The position numbers and the translations under genes were made by a program. From Caldicellulosiruptor naganoensis (GTDB taxonomy: Bacteria; Bacillota; Thermoanaerobacteria; Caldicellulosiruptorales; Caldicellulosiruptoraceae): DNA of 64,000 bases. The notes beneath the pieces were generated by a model. That model was not told the DNA's origin and made no database searches. It saw only the letters and a list, made by a program, of their open reading frames with translations. The stretch covers positions 1,953,001 to 2,017,000 of the forward strand of contig NZ_CP113864.1 in the NCBI RefSeq assembly GCF_026914285.1, written 5' to 3'. Position 1 is the first letter of the stretch. Each line of letters starts with the position of its first letter. Of the stretch, positions 40,102 through 48,912 are shown one piece after another.

Positions 40102-41052
40102 ATGAAGAAGGTCTTTGCAAAAAAAGATATATTCACTCGCTATAGTGGAAATCCAATAATCACAGTATATGATATACCTTACTCAGCAAACGCAGTTTTC
40201 AACGCAGGTGCTATTAAATATAAAAATGAGTACCTACTTCTTTTGAGAGTTGAAGACAGACAAGGAAAATCACACCTAACTGTTGCAAAAAGTGCGGATG
40301 GCAAGACTAATTGGAAGATCGAAAAATCGCCCCTAATATACCCCCAACCAACAGTATTTATCTATGAAGAATTTGGCTGTGAAGACCCTCGAATAACATA
40401 TATACCAGAGGATGATTATTATTACATCACATACACTGCATACTCCCGTTACGGTCCTGCTGTTGCTCTCGCACGAACTAAAAACTTCAAAAAAGTGGAA
40501 AAATTAGGTCTTATTTGCCCTCCAAATAACAAAGATGCAGTTTTGTTCCCTGAAAAGATAAACGGAAAATATGCAATGTTGCACAGACCTGTTGCAGGGG
40601 ACATTGAACACATCTGGATTGCATACTCATCAGACCTAATTCACTGGGGAAACCATGAGGTTGTGCTCGTTGAAAAAGGCGGTCCTTGGTGGGATGGCTT
40701 TAAAGTTGGAGCAGGAACTGTGCCAATAAAAACTCCTGAAGGCTGGCTAATAATCTATCACGGTGTTAAAATGATGCCATCAGGACCAATTTACAGACTT
40801 GGTGCTGCACTTTTGGATTTAGAAAATCCGGCAAAGGTTAAGAAAAGATCCCCTGAGTGGCTCTTATCCCCGCAAGAGGTATATGAGAGAATTGGCGATG
40901 TCAACAATGTTGTGTTTACCTGTGGTGCAATTGTTGAAGACAACCAAATCTATCTTTACTATGGAGCTGCTGACTCTTGTATTGCTCTTGCTTTTGCTGA
41001 GATTGACCAGATTTTGTCCATCTTGATTGAGGGGGATTTGCAGGTAAAATAG
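40102..41052 (+). CDS. GH130 family beta-mannoside phosphorylase
   Basis: This 316-residue five-bladed beta-propeller enzyme belongs to GH130. Seen are the N-terminal RYSGNPIITVYDIPYSANAV, VEDRQGKSHLTVAKSADG, CEDPRITYIPEDDYYYITYT with the likely catalytic Asp, and LIIYHGVKM. GH130 enzymes phosphorolyse beta-1,4- or beta-1,2-linked mannosides to mannose 1-phosphate, in the cytoplasm. The ATG at 40102 follows GGGGGGA. It stands alone with its own promoter and is followed by the hairpin repeat. The sequence does not fix the linkage or acceptor. Confidence 0.9.
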   Translation: MKKVFAKKDIFTRYSGNPIITVYDIPYSANAVFNAGAIKYKNEYLLLLRVEDRQGKSHLTVAKSADGKTNWKIEKSPLIYPQPTVFIYEEFGCEDPRITYIPEDDYYYITYTAYSRYGPAVALARTKNFKKVEKLGLICPPNNKDAVLFPEKINGKYAMLHRPVAGDIEHIWIAYSSDLIHWGNHEVVLVEKGGPWWDGFKVGAGTVPIKTPEGWLIIYHGVKMMPSGPIYRLGAALLDLENPAKVKKRSPEWLLSPQEVYERIGDVNNVVFTCGAIVEDNQIYLYYGAADSCIALAFAEIDQILSILIEGDLQVK

Positions 41053-41060
41053 AAGATAAA

Positions 41061-41121
41061 GGCTCTTTGTCAAAAGTTGGGGTGAACATTCTAAATATCA
41101 ACCTCTCTTTTGACAAAGAGC
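41061..41121 (+). repeat. 62-bp hairpin repeat, copy 1
   Basis: GGCTCTTTGTCAAAAG and CTTTTGACAAAGAGC form a 15-bp stem around about 30 nt that includes CATTCTAAATATCAACC. A nearly identical copy (three differences that I count) is at 48721-48782 and a diverged one, inverted, at 52096-52157. Followed by TTTTAAAA here, it may also end GH130 transcription. Confidence 0.8.
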
Positions 41122-41220
41122 TTTTAAAATTAGTCATTGCCATTCTTATTGTTATATAATGTTTTGTCTTCTGAATAAAATTTTACCTCAGGGTGTATGA
41201 ACTTTTTAACTATACTATTT

Positions 41221-42323
41221 AGGTTGTTGAATAAAAAATATTACCAGCAATGCATAAAACAAACATAAATTATTGATTCCATTCATAAGCGAAAGAAAAC
41301 TTTTTACCTTCTAACTTTCTAAGAAGTTGCTCAAACAGCTTAGTATCCAATCAATATACCTTTTATAATTTCTAAAACCTTGAGCCTTACATTCTCAAGA
41401 TTATATTCACCTTTTAATTTGCTAAATAGTCTTTCAATCTTTGTTCTCTGCCTGTATAACTTTTTACCCTCTTCAGTTTCTAAAAATCTTATGTTCTTGC
41501 TTCTAAAACTATTGCTAACATTGTTTATATCTTTCATGTTTCTTTTGTTTATCCCGGCAACAAATTTAACTTTAAGCTCATTTGCTATATTAAACTATTC
41601 TACTACAATCGTATCCCGCATCTGCTAATACAATCTCACAGCCAAAGCCCCATGCCCTATACAAAAGCTCTTCTTGTCGCAAGTCTATTAATTTGCCTCT
41701 GTAAAATCCAGAAAAGTGGTATTACTTTTTCTTTACCTGTACACAAAAGATGTAATTTGTATCCCCTATAAAATCCTATTGTAATATGTATACCTATTTT
41801 TGCTTCTGAATCATTTTTGGCACTTCTAAGCGGCGTAGAGTCTACTATCGCTATACTCATATCAGGTTCTATCTTAGCTATTAATATGTCTTTTATATCT
41901 TGCATGTATTCTTCTTCTATTTTTCTTGATAACTTTGCAAAATATGAATAGTCCGGACTTTCTTCTATACCTACTACTTGCTTAAACTCTGTGTCTTGAT
42001 TTATTCGATATTCTAATTCTCTGAAACTCTTTATCCCCTTTTTAACTTTATAAACCAAACAAGCTATTATCTGAAACAGATTAAACTTCCTCGGTCGTCC
42101 CCTTCTATTTTGCTTTATCTTCCTCGATAAAACTTCAGTAACCTTTTTATTACAAAAAGCAGCTTTGAAAATTTCTCATTATTGTGATTTAATATTCATG
42201 TATATCTTTTCCTCCTTGTGTTTTTTTGTGGTTTTCTCTTAAATTAAAATTATAACACAAGGGGGATTTTTTCTTTTGTTACTATGTTTACTCTATATGG
42301 TTATTTCTTTTATTCAACAACCT
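41221..42323 (-). mobile_element. Decayed IS (about 1.1 kb) with 16-bp terminal repeats
   Basis: AGGTTGTTGAATAAAA at 41221 is matched by its complement TTTTATTCAACAACCT ending at 42323. The element contains only pieces of one DDE transposase gene on the minus strand. I see no clear target duplication. It lies about 110 bp from the orphan regulatory module at 42461-42905 and may have removed the gene that the module once served. Confidence 0.82.
41340..42170 (-). pseudogene. Broken IS5/IS1182-like transposase
   Basis: Two pieces remain. One (41657-42058) contains MSIAIVDSTPLRSAKNDSEA, with the first catalytic Asp, and is preceded in frame by a basic helix-turn-helix-like part (RRGRPRKFNLFQIIACLVYK). 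The other (41340-41537) contains YRQRTKIERLFSKLKGEYNL, with the last catalytic Glu. The region between them, which should hold the second Asp, is frameshifted. No functional protein is possible. Confidence 0.85.
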
Positions 42324-42460
42324 CAATTAAATAGGTATAAACTTGTTATTATAAATTTGTTCTTTAAATTCTAATGAAATATTCTTCTATTCGACTAACA
42401 CATGTACAATACATAAAATGGGTATTATTTTAACATTGCTTCTTTAGTTTCTGACCCATA

Positions 42461-42905
42461 TTACTTTTGCTTCAAATCCAAGCTTATCCTCCTTTTTTAC
42501 AACTCAATATGTCGTGGTTACAAACCTGTCTATCCCTGCTTTCTCTTTTCTTCTGGCTATCAATACTTCTTTTCCGTATTGAAAACAAATCGTTGCTAAG
42601 CTCGCTGCTGCACAATACGTTATATTATGTTGCTTTACATAATAGTATTTTTTTCTTATCTCTTTATTCTATTTGATTTTTAGCGTATTACCTTCTTTAT
42701 TTTCTTATTTAGGATATTTAATATTTGAATTATTTTTTCTGTAAACTTCTTCTTGGAATTTCTATGCAAATTTTATCTTATACATTTTCACTCTGTCAAT
42801 CCCGTTTTTTTTTTTTTTAGCTCATTTTCAACTAAATTTTGAGCTCAGAATGTACTTTTCTTTAAATGGCTTAAAATTTCTTCAATTTTCTTAAGTTTAT
42901 AATAA
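42461..42905 (-). promoter_or_regulatory. Repeated promoter-leader module, copy A (orphan)
   Basis: Read on the minus strand: 10-bp-phased A-rich blocks (AAGAAAATTG, AAGAAATTTT), an A14 run, TTGACA (42799-42794), 18 nt, TAAAAT (42775-42770), then a leader of about 300 nt with AAAGCAACATAATA and AACGATTTGTTTTCAATAC. From 42819 outward it is about 92% identical by eye to copy B at 50637-50725. No gene follows; a decayed IS lies where the coding region would begin. Confidence 0.7.
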
Positions 42906-42930
42906 AAAATCAATTTATCTTACTCGTAAT

Positions 42931-43551
42931 TCAGCCGTCAAAAACTTTCATCCAATCAGCCTCGTTTTCTTTGCCGAAGAAAGAGCAGAACACCGAAAAT
43001 GTCTTTTTTACCTTTCTTGAGTCGATACCGAGGCAGGCATTGCAAGTAGCAAGTTTTATCTTAGAATTATCCTTAACTTCACTTTTGAATAGCCATCGAT
43101 GAAAAGTAGCAAAAGCACTTGTTGGTAGTTCTCTTTGTTTGAATAACTGAAGCTTATTTTTGAGAACTTTCTTTGATTTTTTAGTGAGTCATTTTGGGAA
43201 TACGGAAAATTCAAAGCTTTCAAAGTCCGAACAAGGGAACGCTCAAGAACAACCATTGATATACTTGTGACATCAGAAGGGAAGTAGTTGAACCATCAAC
43301 TCTTTTTGAACAGAAATTTCAAGACACAAGGCAGGTGTTGCAAGTTTTACTTCAATAAAAGCCATTGTCTTTGTCGTTTTCGTTTTTAGCAAGGTAGACT
43401 GACCTTTCCGATAATATAAAGCAATCGAGCAAGTTTTACTTTTAGCTGTTTTAGAGCTGGGCGAGTAGGATCATCACAGGAAGCAATACATATTTAGCTC
43501 TTGTTCGATAGCCATATTTTTAGCGGTCTCATAAATTTCATTTTTCTCCAT
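42931..43551 (-). pseudogene. Remnant of an unrecognised gene
   Basis: ATG 43551 has a good AAAGGGGG site and begins MEKNEIYETAKNMAIEQELN, but stops and shifts follow. Later in-frame pieces include VKLATPALCLEISVQKELMV and KIKLATCNACLGIDSRKVKK, ending FGKENEADWMKVFDG. AAAACTTGC recurs three times (near 43049, 43340, 43430), so the gene seems to have had internal repeats. I do not recognise it. Confidence 0.4.
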
Positions 43552-44125
43552 AATCGTGAACCCCCTTTGGTGATTATTTCAATACTAATTATACAGTAGA
43601 CACAATTTTATTTTAACTCCCTTTGTTCACATCTTAGGAAATGGATTGATGGTTAAGAAATAAAGAGAAAAGATTAAATGAGTTTTTATAGGTAGATTGA
43701 AAAATGAGAGCGGGTTGTCAAAGTAACATCCTTTATAGGGGCGAAGACGTTGCATACAAGCATAACCGACATCCATGCCATGGTAGATGGGACAAGGGAA
43801 TTGAGGGCAAGTGAGAAAAGACCCTGAGAGACATGAGAGGGTAAACACCATGGTTATTGTGGATAGAAATCCGCCGTAATATGGTAGAGCAACAAGATAA
43901 ATACAATAGAGAGGCTGAGTCTAAGCTGGGTATGGTATAATAAAGTAATAATAACAATATCAAGAACAAAATTATTTGTTTCGATAGCGAAATTTAAAGA
44001 AATCGCGAGATATTTTGAGAAAATCAAAGATACATTGAGAGAGAGGATATATTTAAAAAAGCTGATACCTTTTATTCTTTGCTTTGTAAGAAATAGGCGG
44101 TAAATATGTCTTCACCAAGCACCGA
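43552..44125. other. Non-coding or fully decayed DNA
   Basis: No convincing gene. Several short overlapping frames on the minus strand (for example TLSCLSGSFLTCPQFPCPIY) lack start signals. A TATAAT-like box sits just upstream of the remnant at 43551. Confidence 0.4.
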
Positions 44126-44806
44126 TCAATTTTGAGAAATCCAATTCAACACCTTCTCTTTTAGCTGATAGTATTCAGTTAATTCATTTTTGTTATATAC
44201 AAAAACCTCATAATCTTTCACTTGACCATATCTAATAATATCATCTTCAAAGTTAATCACTTTTGCAATATTTGATTTATTAATTTCAAATTTATCAATA
44301 GCAGAATTATGAGTAAAGATATAAATCTCTTTGCCTCTATAATATGGATTATATCTAACAAAATTTGTATACTTCCATCTCTTCAAAAAAAGAATATAAT
44401 TGTGGCCTGGTTTCATAAGATTATAGCCATAGTATGCAAAGAAATTGTTGTATTTACCTAAATTAAAATAACTTGGCTCAAATATATAAATTTTTGAATT
44501 CTTTATGCCTCCTTTGTAAATCTTGATAACATTGAAAGCTGTCAGTATTGAACCTTTCACATAAATTCTATCGTTCAGTGCAGTACCCTTTACAATTACC
44601 TCAGAATCTCTAATAATCTTTTCCAACGAAAAATTTTCATTATTGCACCCTTTAAAACTGCCACCATTTAAAAAAACGCATTGGTCTTTTATATTTTCAC
44701 TGATAGTTTGTGTCTCAATATTAATAAATGATTTTTTTACGAAAAAACTTACAACCATATCTAAGGCTAAAATAATAAATATCACCACAAACCACTTTCT
44801 ATTCAT
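44126..44806 (-). CDS. Membrane-anchored extracytoplasmic protein in ABC cluster
   Basis: This is a 226-residue protein with an N-terminal membrane anchor (residues 5-24, WFVVIFIILALDMVVSFFV) and an extracytoplasmic domain containing VIVKGTALND and TAFNVIKIYKGG. That pattern is often found in exported Firmicute proteins of unknown function beside ABC exporters. It overlaps the ABC ATPase gene by 8 nt (start 44806; an alternative ATG lies four codons earlier, too close to GGAGG). It is the last gene of the secreted-protein/ABC operon and could be an accessory or immunity protein. That role is inference from position. Confidence 0.65.
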   Translation of the reverse strand: MNRKWFVVIFIILALDMVVSFFVKKSFINIETQTISENIKDQCVFLNGGSFKGCNNENFSLEKIIRDSEVIVKGTALNDRIYVKGSILTAFNVIKIYKGGIKNSKIYIFEPSYFNLGKYNNFFAYYGYNLMKPGHNYILFLKRWKYTNFVRYNPYYRGKEIYIFTHNSAIDKFEINKSNIAKVINFEDDIIRYGQVKDYEVFVYNKNELTEYYQLKEKVLNWISQN

Positions 44807-45455
44807 CTTTGCTTTCATCCTCCGAATAGTAAACTTTCCCTGAATCTACCCTGAATTTATAATCACATAGCAAATTTATATCTTCCTTTATATGACTTGC
44901 TAATAAAATTGTTGCTCCTCTTCCCTTTTCCTCTAACAAAATTTGTCTTACAAGTTTAACACCATCTTCATCAAGAGAATTTGTTGGCTCGTCAAGAACA
45001 ATCAATTTAGGTTTTTCCATTATAGCTTGTGCAATTTTCAATCTTTGTTTCATACCAAGCGAATATTTTTTATACGGTCTTCTATCTTCTGGATCAAGCC
45101 CAACCCTTTTTATTGCATTTTTGATCTCATCATCAGTAATTACATTTTTTATAGAAGCTAATAGTTTGAGATTTTGAAAACCTGTTAAATTATCCCATAA
45201 ATCAACATTTTCTATAATTACCCCTACACTTTCAGGAAAAGAAATATCTCTTCCTATTCTCTTTCCAAAAACAATAACTTCTCCAAATGTTGGCTTTATC
45301 AATCCACATATAGCTCTAAATAACATAGTTTTGCCTGAACCATTTCTACCATAAAATCCATAAATCTTTCCCTCTTCGAGCTCAAGATTAACATTATCCA
45401 AAATAACTTTTCCTTTGATTATCTTCGTTAAATTTCTAACTTCTATTGCTTTCAT
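44799..45455 (-). CDS. ABC transporter ATP-binding protein (BcrA-like)
   Basis: This is a 218-residue ATPase: Walker A FYGRNGSGKTMLF, signature YSLGMKQRLKIAQAIM, Walker B LIVLDEPTNSLDEDG, and switch His in LLASHIKEDI. It belongs to the group that drives efflux of bacteriocins and antibiotics through separate permease subunits. The ATG at 45455 has GAGGTGAT upstream. Three permease genes lie directly upstream in the same operon. The likely cargo or toxin is the secreted protein encoded at 47929, but this is inferred. Confidence 0.88.
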   Translation of the reverse strand: MKAIEVRNLTKIIKGKVILDNVNLELEEGKIYGFYGRNGSGKTMLFRAICGLIKPTFGEVIVFGKRIGRDISFPESVGVIIENVDLWDNLTGFQNLKLLASIKNVITDDEIKNAIKRVGLDPEDRRPYKKYSLGMKQRLKIAQAIMEKPKLIVLDEPTNSLDEDGVKLVRQILLEEKGRGATILLASHIKEDINLLCDYKFRVDSGKVYYSEDESKDE

Positions 45456-45477
45456 ATTTAAAATCACCTCTTTCCTG

Positions 45478-46224
45478 TCAATCTCTCTCGAATATTTCGA
45501 TATTTTTAACTACTTTTATTCCTATTATCACTACAATCGAAAAATAAATAGCAAGTATAAACATTGACCACCATATGCTAAAACCATTTATGCTATCTAT
45601 TCCATAAATTCCAGTTATATCAACAATAAATCTATCACTATGCCAACTCAAAACAGCTTGTAAAACAGGACTAAATTTTATTAAAAGATAATTGAAATCA
45701 TTTAAAGATATAAAAAAGGGAACAAAGAATATTAGCCAAACTATTATAGTAAACAAAAAGGATATTCTTGAACTCATATATAATGATAATATATTTGCAA
45801 CTATAGCAAACAATATTACAGAAATAAAATTTAGCAGAACCATTACTGCACAACACAATAGACCTTTTAAAAAAGATTCTACCCTAAATTTATTTGCCAA
45901 GGCAAATAGTGTTGTGGTTATTACAAATGTAACCAGAAAAGATAAAATGTATAAAGATATAAAATGAAGCTTATTAAAATACCATGAGAGCCTACTATCT
46001 TTTCTTGTAAAAATGTAAACTGCACATCTTTTAAAATCATGAGAAAAAACATTTCCTAAGGTAGCTATAAGATATAATCTGGGCAAAGCATATATTAAAG
46101 GATATATAAATGAAGTTACTTTACCCGGGAAAGGTAAATAATTGAAACTCAAAATCAAAAAAATCTCAACAGAAGTATTACTATAAAATTTCAAAGACAT
46201 CAGCCAATATAAATCAATTAACAA
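45478..46224 (-). CDS. ABC transporter permease, third subunit
   Basis: This permease has six predicted helices, starting WLMSLKFYSN and ending VVIIGIKVVKNIEIFERD. It resembles the other two permeases of this cluster in size and layout. The start is unclear: the frame is open back to 46260 (KLINSIVSSLVISLLIDLYW), a GAGGTGA lies at the end of the previous gene, but no ATG, GTG or TTG follows it at a normal distance. The TTG at 46224 lacks a ribosome-binding site. Translation may be coupled to the preceding permease or use a rare start codon. Confidence 0.75.
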   Translation of the reverse strand: MLIDLYWLMSLKFYSNTSVEIFLILSFNYLPFPGKVTSFIYPLIYALPRLYLIATLGNVFSHDFKRCAVYIFTRKDSRLSWYFNKLHFISLYILSFLVTFVITTTLFALANKFRVESFLKGLLCCAVMVLLNFISVILFAIVANILSLYMSSRISFLFTIIVWLIFFVPFFISLNDFNYLLIKFSPVLQAVLSWHSDRFIVDITGIYGIDSINGFSIWWSMFILAIYFSIVVIIGIKVVKNIEIFERD

Positions 46225-46256
46225 AGAAATAACTAAGGAACTGACAATACTATTTA

Positions 46257-47015
46257 TCAGTTTTCTGATTTCTTATCACCTCTGTAAATATCTATTTTTT
46301 TCAATGTATTTGTCATAATAATGTTCAAGAAGATAAAAAGCAGCAAAAAATAACTAAGGTATATTCCAAATAAAAAAAGATGCTTTTTTAGCGATAAACT
46401 ATAGCTCATCAGAAAATTTATTAACATACCTAAAGTAATACCAGAAAAATTCACTGTTTTAAATATATATATAAAGACAAAATCTATGAAAGGCACTAAT
46501 ATACCAACTATATACGCCGTAATAGCTCTTTTAATAATAGCCAATACAATAAGATATACTGTTCCATATACAACTAACAAAAGAAGCACAATAAATAGAA
46601 ACTCTAAAATGAATATAAACTCCCTGTAGCTTAAAACTTTTAAATACTTTGAACTCAACATAACAGTTACTATCAAAGGTATTGTGTATATAGACAATAG
46701 ATAGATTAAGGTATCTTTTAGTAAAATTTTTATTTTTTCCTTCCACCAATCCTCAACATAAGTATATTTCAGAATAATCAGGCAATTATCCATATGTATT
46801 TGCGAACTGACCAAAAGAAGATATATGGGTACATAAAAAAACGTGATTACGTTTGCTTTAAATATTTGACTTAGAATTAAATCAATCGTCCATGCTTTAT
46901 TCTTATTCAAAAATTTAAACAAAAAAATCGAAAGTACTAATTCCACAAATAAAGTTGCAAAATAAGCTATAAATTTTCTTGCTAAGTTTAAATAGAAAAT
47001 TCGCCTAAATTTCAT
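46257..47015 (-). CDS. ABC transporter permease, second subunit
   Basis: This 252-residue protein has six helices (first at about residues 13-33, IAYFATLFVELVLSIFLFKF) and ends in a short charged tail. It overlaps the preceding permease gene by one base, indicating translational coupling. It is of the ABC-2 type and forms part of the exporter with the ATPase at 44799. The sequence is very rich in Ile and Phe and has no motif that fixes the substrate. Confidence 0.75.
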   Translation of the reverse strand: MKFRRIFYLNLARKFIAYFATLFVELVLSIFLFKFLNKNKAWTIDLILSQIFKANVITFFYVPIYLLLVSSQIHMDNCLIILKYTYVEDWWKEKIKILLKDTLIYLLSIYTIPLIVTVMLSSKYLKVLSYREFIFILEFLFIVLLLLVVYGTVYLIVLAIIKRAITAYIVGILVPFIDFVFIYIFKTVNFSGITLGMLINFLMSYSLSLKKHLFLFGIYLSYFLLLFIFLNIIMTNTLKKIDIYRGDKKSEN

Positions 47016-47869
47016 TATACTTCATCCTTACTACATTTAAAGTTTATAATAATAAGACTTATAAAGAACAACATAGTCATAAAGATTAGGAAATATTGGT
47101 AATTCGTAATTTCAGAAGAAAATGGAAGAATAATTAAATAATCAGCTATTGAAAATGTAGTTGACGAACTAATTAATTTTCCAATAATATTTTCCAGCAG
47201 ATAGAATAAAAAAGCTAAAATAACCACCAAATATCTGTTCATTTTTCTAAAGAAGGATATAGAATATGAAACCAAAGCAATGATACCAGCACAAACGCCA
47301 TTTAAAAGCATATAAAATAAATTATGTAAATAAGGATTTATCGAATGCAATTTTGGAAGTTGTACTGTACTTAAAAATTGATAAGCATTATATGTTGGTT
47401 GGTTAAATACGTTTTCCGACGGAGAATAAACTGGCAATAGACAAAAGCATAATAATTGATCAAAAAGCAATGTCGCAAAAACTACAATAAAACCAGAGAA
47501 AAAGACAATTATTCCCTTCCCAAAAAGATATACTCTTTTATTACAACGCGTAATAATATAATTTATAACTCCTGCCCTTTTATCCTCTAAATATGAATCT
47601 GAATACGGTATGGTTGCAAATAACGGAATTAAGAAATAAGCAAATAGTTGCCCCCAGTATCCACGAACTTTATTGTACAACAACCACATCTGATATGCAG
47701 ATGGTAGTTCAAAAAAAGGTGAATTGATTAACATTACTGAATGATAAATAAAATCGACACTTATGTAAAAAAAAGCAATTACCATTACAATAAAAAATTC
47801 CTTTCTACTAAATAACCTCTTCAATTCATATTTTAACACATTAATCAAATTACAATCACTCCCAAACAT
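47015..47869 (-). CDS. ABC transporter permease, first subunit
   Basis: This is an ABC-2-type permease of up to 284 residues and six helices. The N-terminal INVLKYELKRLFSRKEFFI is typical of such permeases: an amphipathic helix followed by the first membrane segment. GGGAGTGA inside the annotated frame suggests that the true start may be a TTG at 47848. It follows the secreted-protein gene across a hairpin at 47878-47910. It is the first of three permeases, an unusual number for one ATPase. Confidence 0.75.
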   Translation of the reverse strand: MFGSDCNLINVLKYELKRLFSRKEFFIVMVIAFFYISVDFIYHSVMLINSPFFELPSAYQMWLLYNKVRGYWGQLFAYFLIPLFATIPYSDSYLEDKRAGVINYIITRCNKRVYLFGKGIIVFFSGFIVVFATLLFDQLLCFCLLPVYSPSENVFNQPTYNAYQFLSTVQLPKLHSINPYLHNLFYMLLNGVCAGIIALVSYSISFFRKMNRYLVVILAFLFYLLENIIGKLISSSTTFSIADYLIILPFSSEITNYQYFLIFMTMLFFISLIIINFKCSKDEV

Positions 47870-47877
47870 TTGATAAT

Positions 47878-47910
47878 GTAGGGTTATAACAATAAATGCT
47901 ATAACCCTAC
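47878..47910 (-). terminator. Intercistronic hairpin between secreted-protein and exporter genes
   Basis: GTAGGGTTATA and TATAACCCTAC form an 11-bp stem without a U-run. Such a hairpin can stabilise or partly end the upstream message, giving more of the secreted protein than of the exporter. Confidence 0.65.
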
Positions 47911-47928
47911 AAATTAGCTTTATTAAAC

Positions 47929-48354
47929 TTAGCGTAAATCATACCAACCACTTGCTTGGACAGACACAACATCTACAACGTCATTTTGAGCCCATAAATT
48001 GATATAGGTTCCTTTATTAATGTAATTGTTGGTTATAAAACCAATACTAACAGTACCATTTTGAAGAGATACTGCTACAACATTTGTAAGATAATTACCA
48101 TTTGAATCAGTGACCCAGAAATCTACCTGGTTGTTATTACTTAATAATGAATCTCCTTTACTACTAAGTCTTACTAATACAAACTGATCAGTTGTTTCTT
48201 TATTTGCTCCATTAATTTTTGTATCACCTTTAAAAGCTGGCAATATTACGTTGAAATAACCGCTTACTGCTAGTGCAAATACAAACGTTAAAGCAAAAGC
48301 AAATAAACATAGTACTGAAATTAAACTTTTGAATTTAAGACTTCTTATTAACAT
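47929..48354 (-). CDS. Small secreted protein (DUF2712 / lactococcin-972-like architecture)
   Basis: This 141-residue protein has a basic start and a long signal peptide (residues about 11-32, LISVLCLFAFALTFVFALAV), leaving a mature domain of about 108 residues that is beta-rich and without Cys, ending VQASGWYDLR. An AGGAGG lies just upstream of the ATG. The signal peptide, small beta-rich mature part, aromatic-acidic C-terminus and following ABC exporter match the design of DUF2712 and lactococcin-972-type proteins, which are found beside ABC genes. The name is by architecture only. Regulatory module copy D precedes it. Confidence 0.65.
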   Translation of the reverse strand: MLIRSLKFKSLISVLCLFAFALTFVFALAVSGYFNVILPAFKGDTKINGANKETTDQFVLVRLSSKGDSLLSNNNQVDFWVTDSNGNYLTNVVAVSLQNGTVSIGFITNNYINKGTYINLWAQNDVVDVVSVQASGWYDLR

Positions 48355-48377
48355 ACACCTCCTAATTTTTTTATTTG

Positions 48378-48680
48378 CATCCCTTCATAGGTACCCATGA
48401 AAGGTTGATGCCAATAATAACACTGAATCTAATTTTTCCACCAATATTATTTTTAGTGTGATTATTTCTCTAATTTCTTTATTAAAGATAGTTTGTACTT
48501 TCTATACCTTTAATGTAGATTTATTCTTGTAAATTTCTGCATATATTTTATTATTTATGTTTTCACCTGTCAATCCCGTTTTTTTTTTTTTTTTAGACTA
48601 TATTTCTTTAATTTTTTAGCTAAAACTAAGCTTTCTTTAAAATTTCTTTATATTTCTTCAATTTTCTTAAATTTTTATTA
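48378..48680 (-). promoter_or_regulatory. Repeated promoter-leader module, copy D (secreted protein/ABC operon)
   Basis: On the minus strand: A/T-rich upstream region, an A16 run, TTGACA (48573-48568), 17 nt, TAAAAT (48550-48545). A shorter leader of about 190 nt ends in a hairpin (48378-48410) whose arms CCTTTCAT and ATGAAGG enclose GGGTACCT. The block CGGGATTGACA after the A-run is shared with copies A and C. Confidence 0.7.
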
Positions 48681-48720
48681 GATATTGAACTGCTAAAAAA
48701 AACAGGCTCTATAACAAATA

Positions 48721-48782
48721 GGCTCTTTGTCAAAAGTTGGAGTGGGCATTCTAAATATCAACCTCTCTTTTGACAAAGAGCC
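48721..48782 (+). repeat. 62-bp hairpin repeat, copy 2
   Basis: Near-identical to 41061-41121, including the loop CATTCTAAATATCAACC, which a plain terminator would not conserve. It lies between the regulatory module and the amidase operon, outside genes. Confidence 0.8.
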
Positions 48783-48912
48783 AGATTAATAGAAACTTTT
48801 TAATCATTTCTTTTTTCTTTTTATCACCAAAGGAAGCCTGAATTTTAACACAAACTTATAACATACATTAAATAGAAACTTTTTCTACAACAAAATGGAA
48901 GTTAAAATAAAA

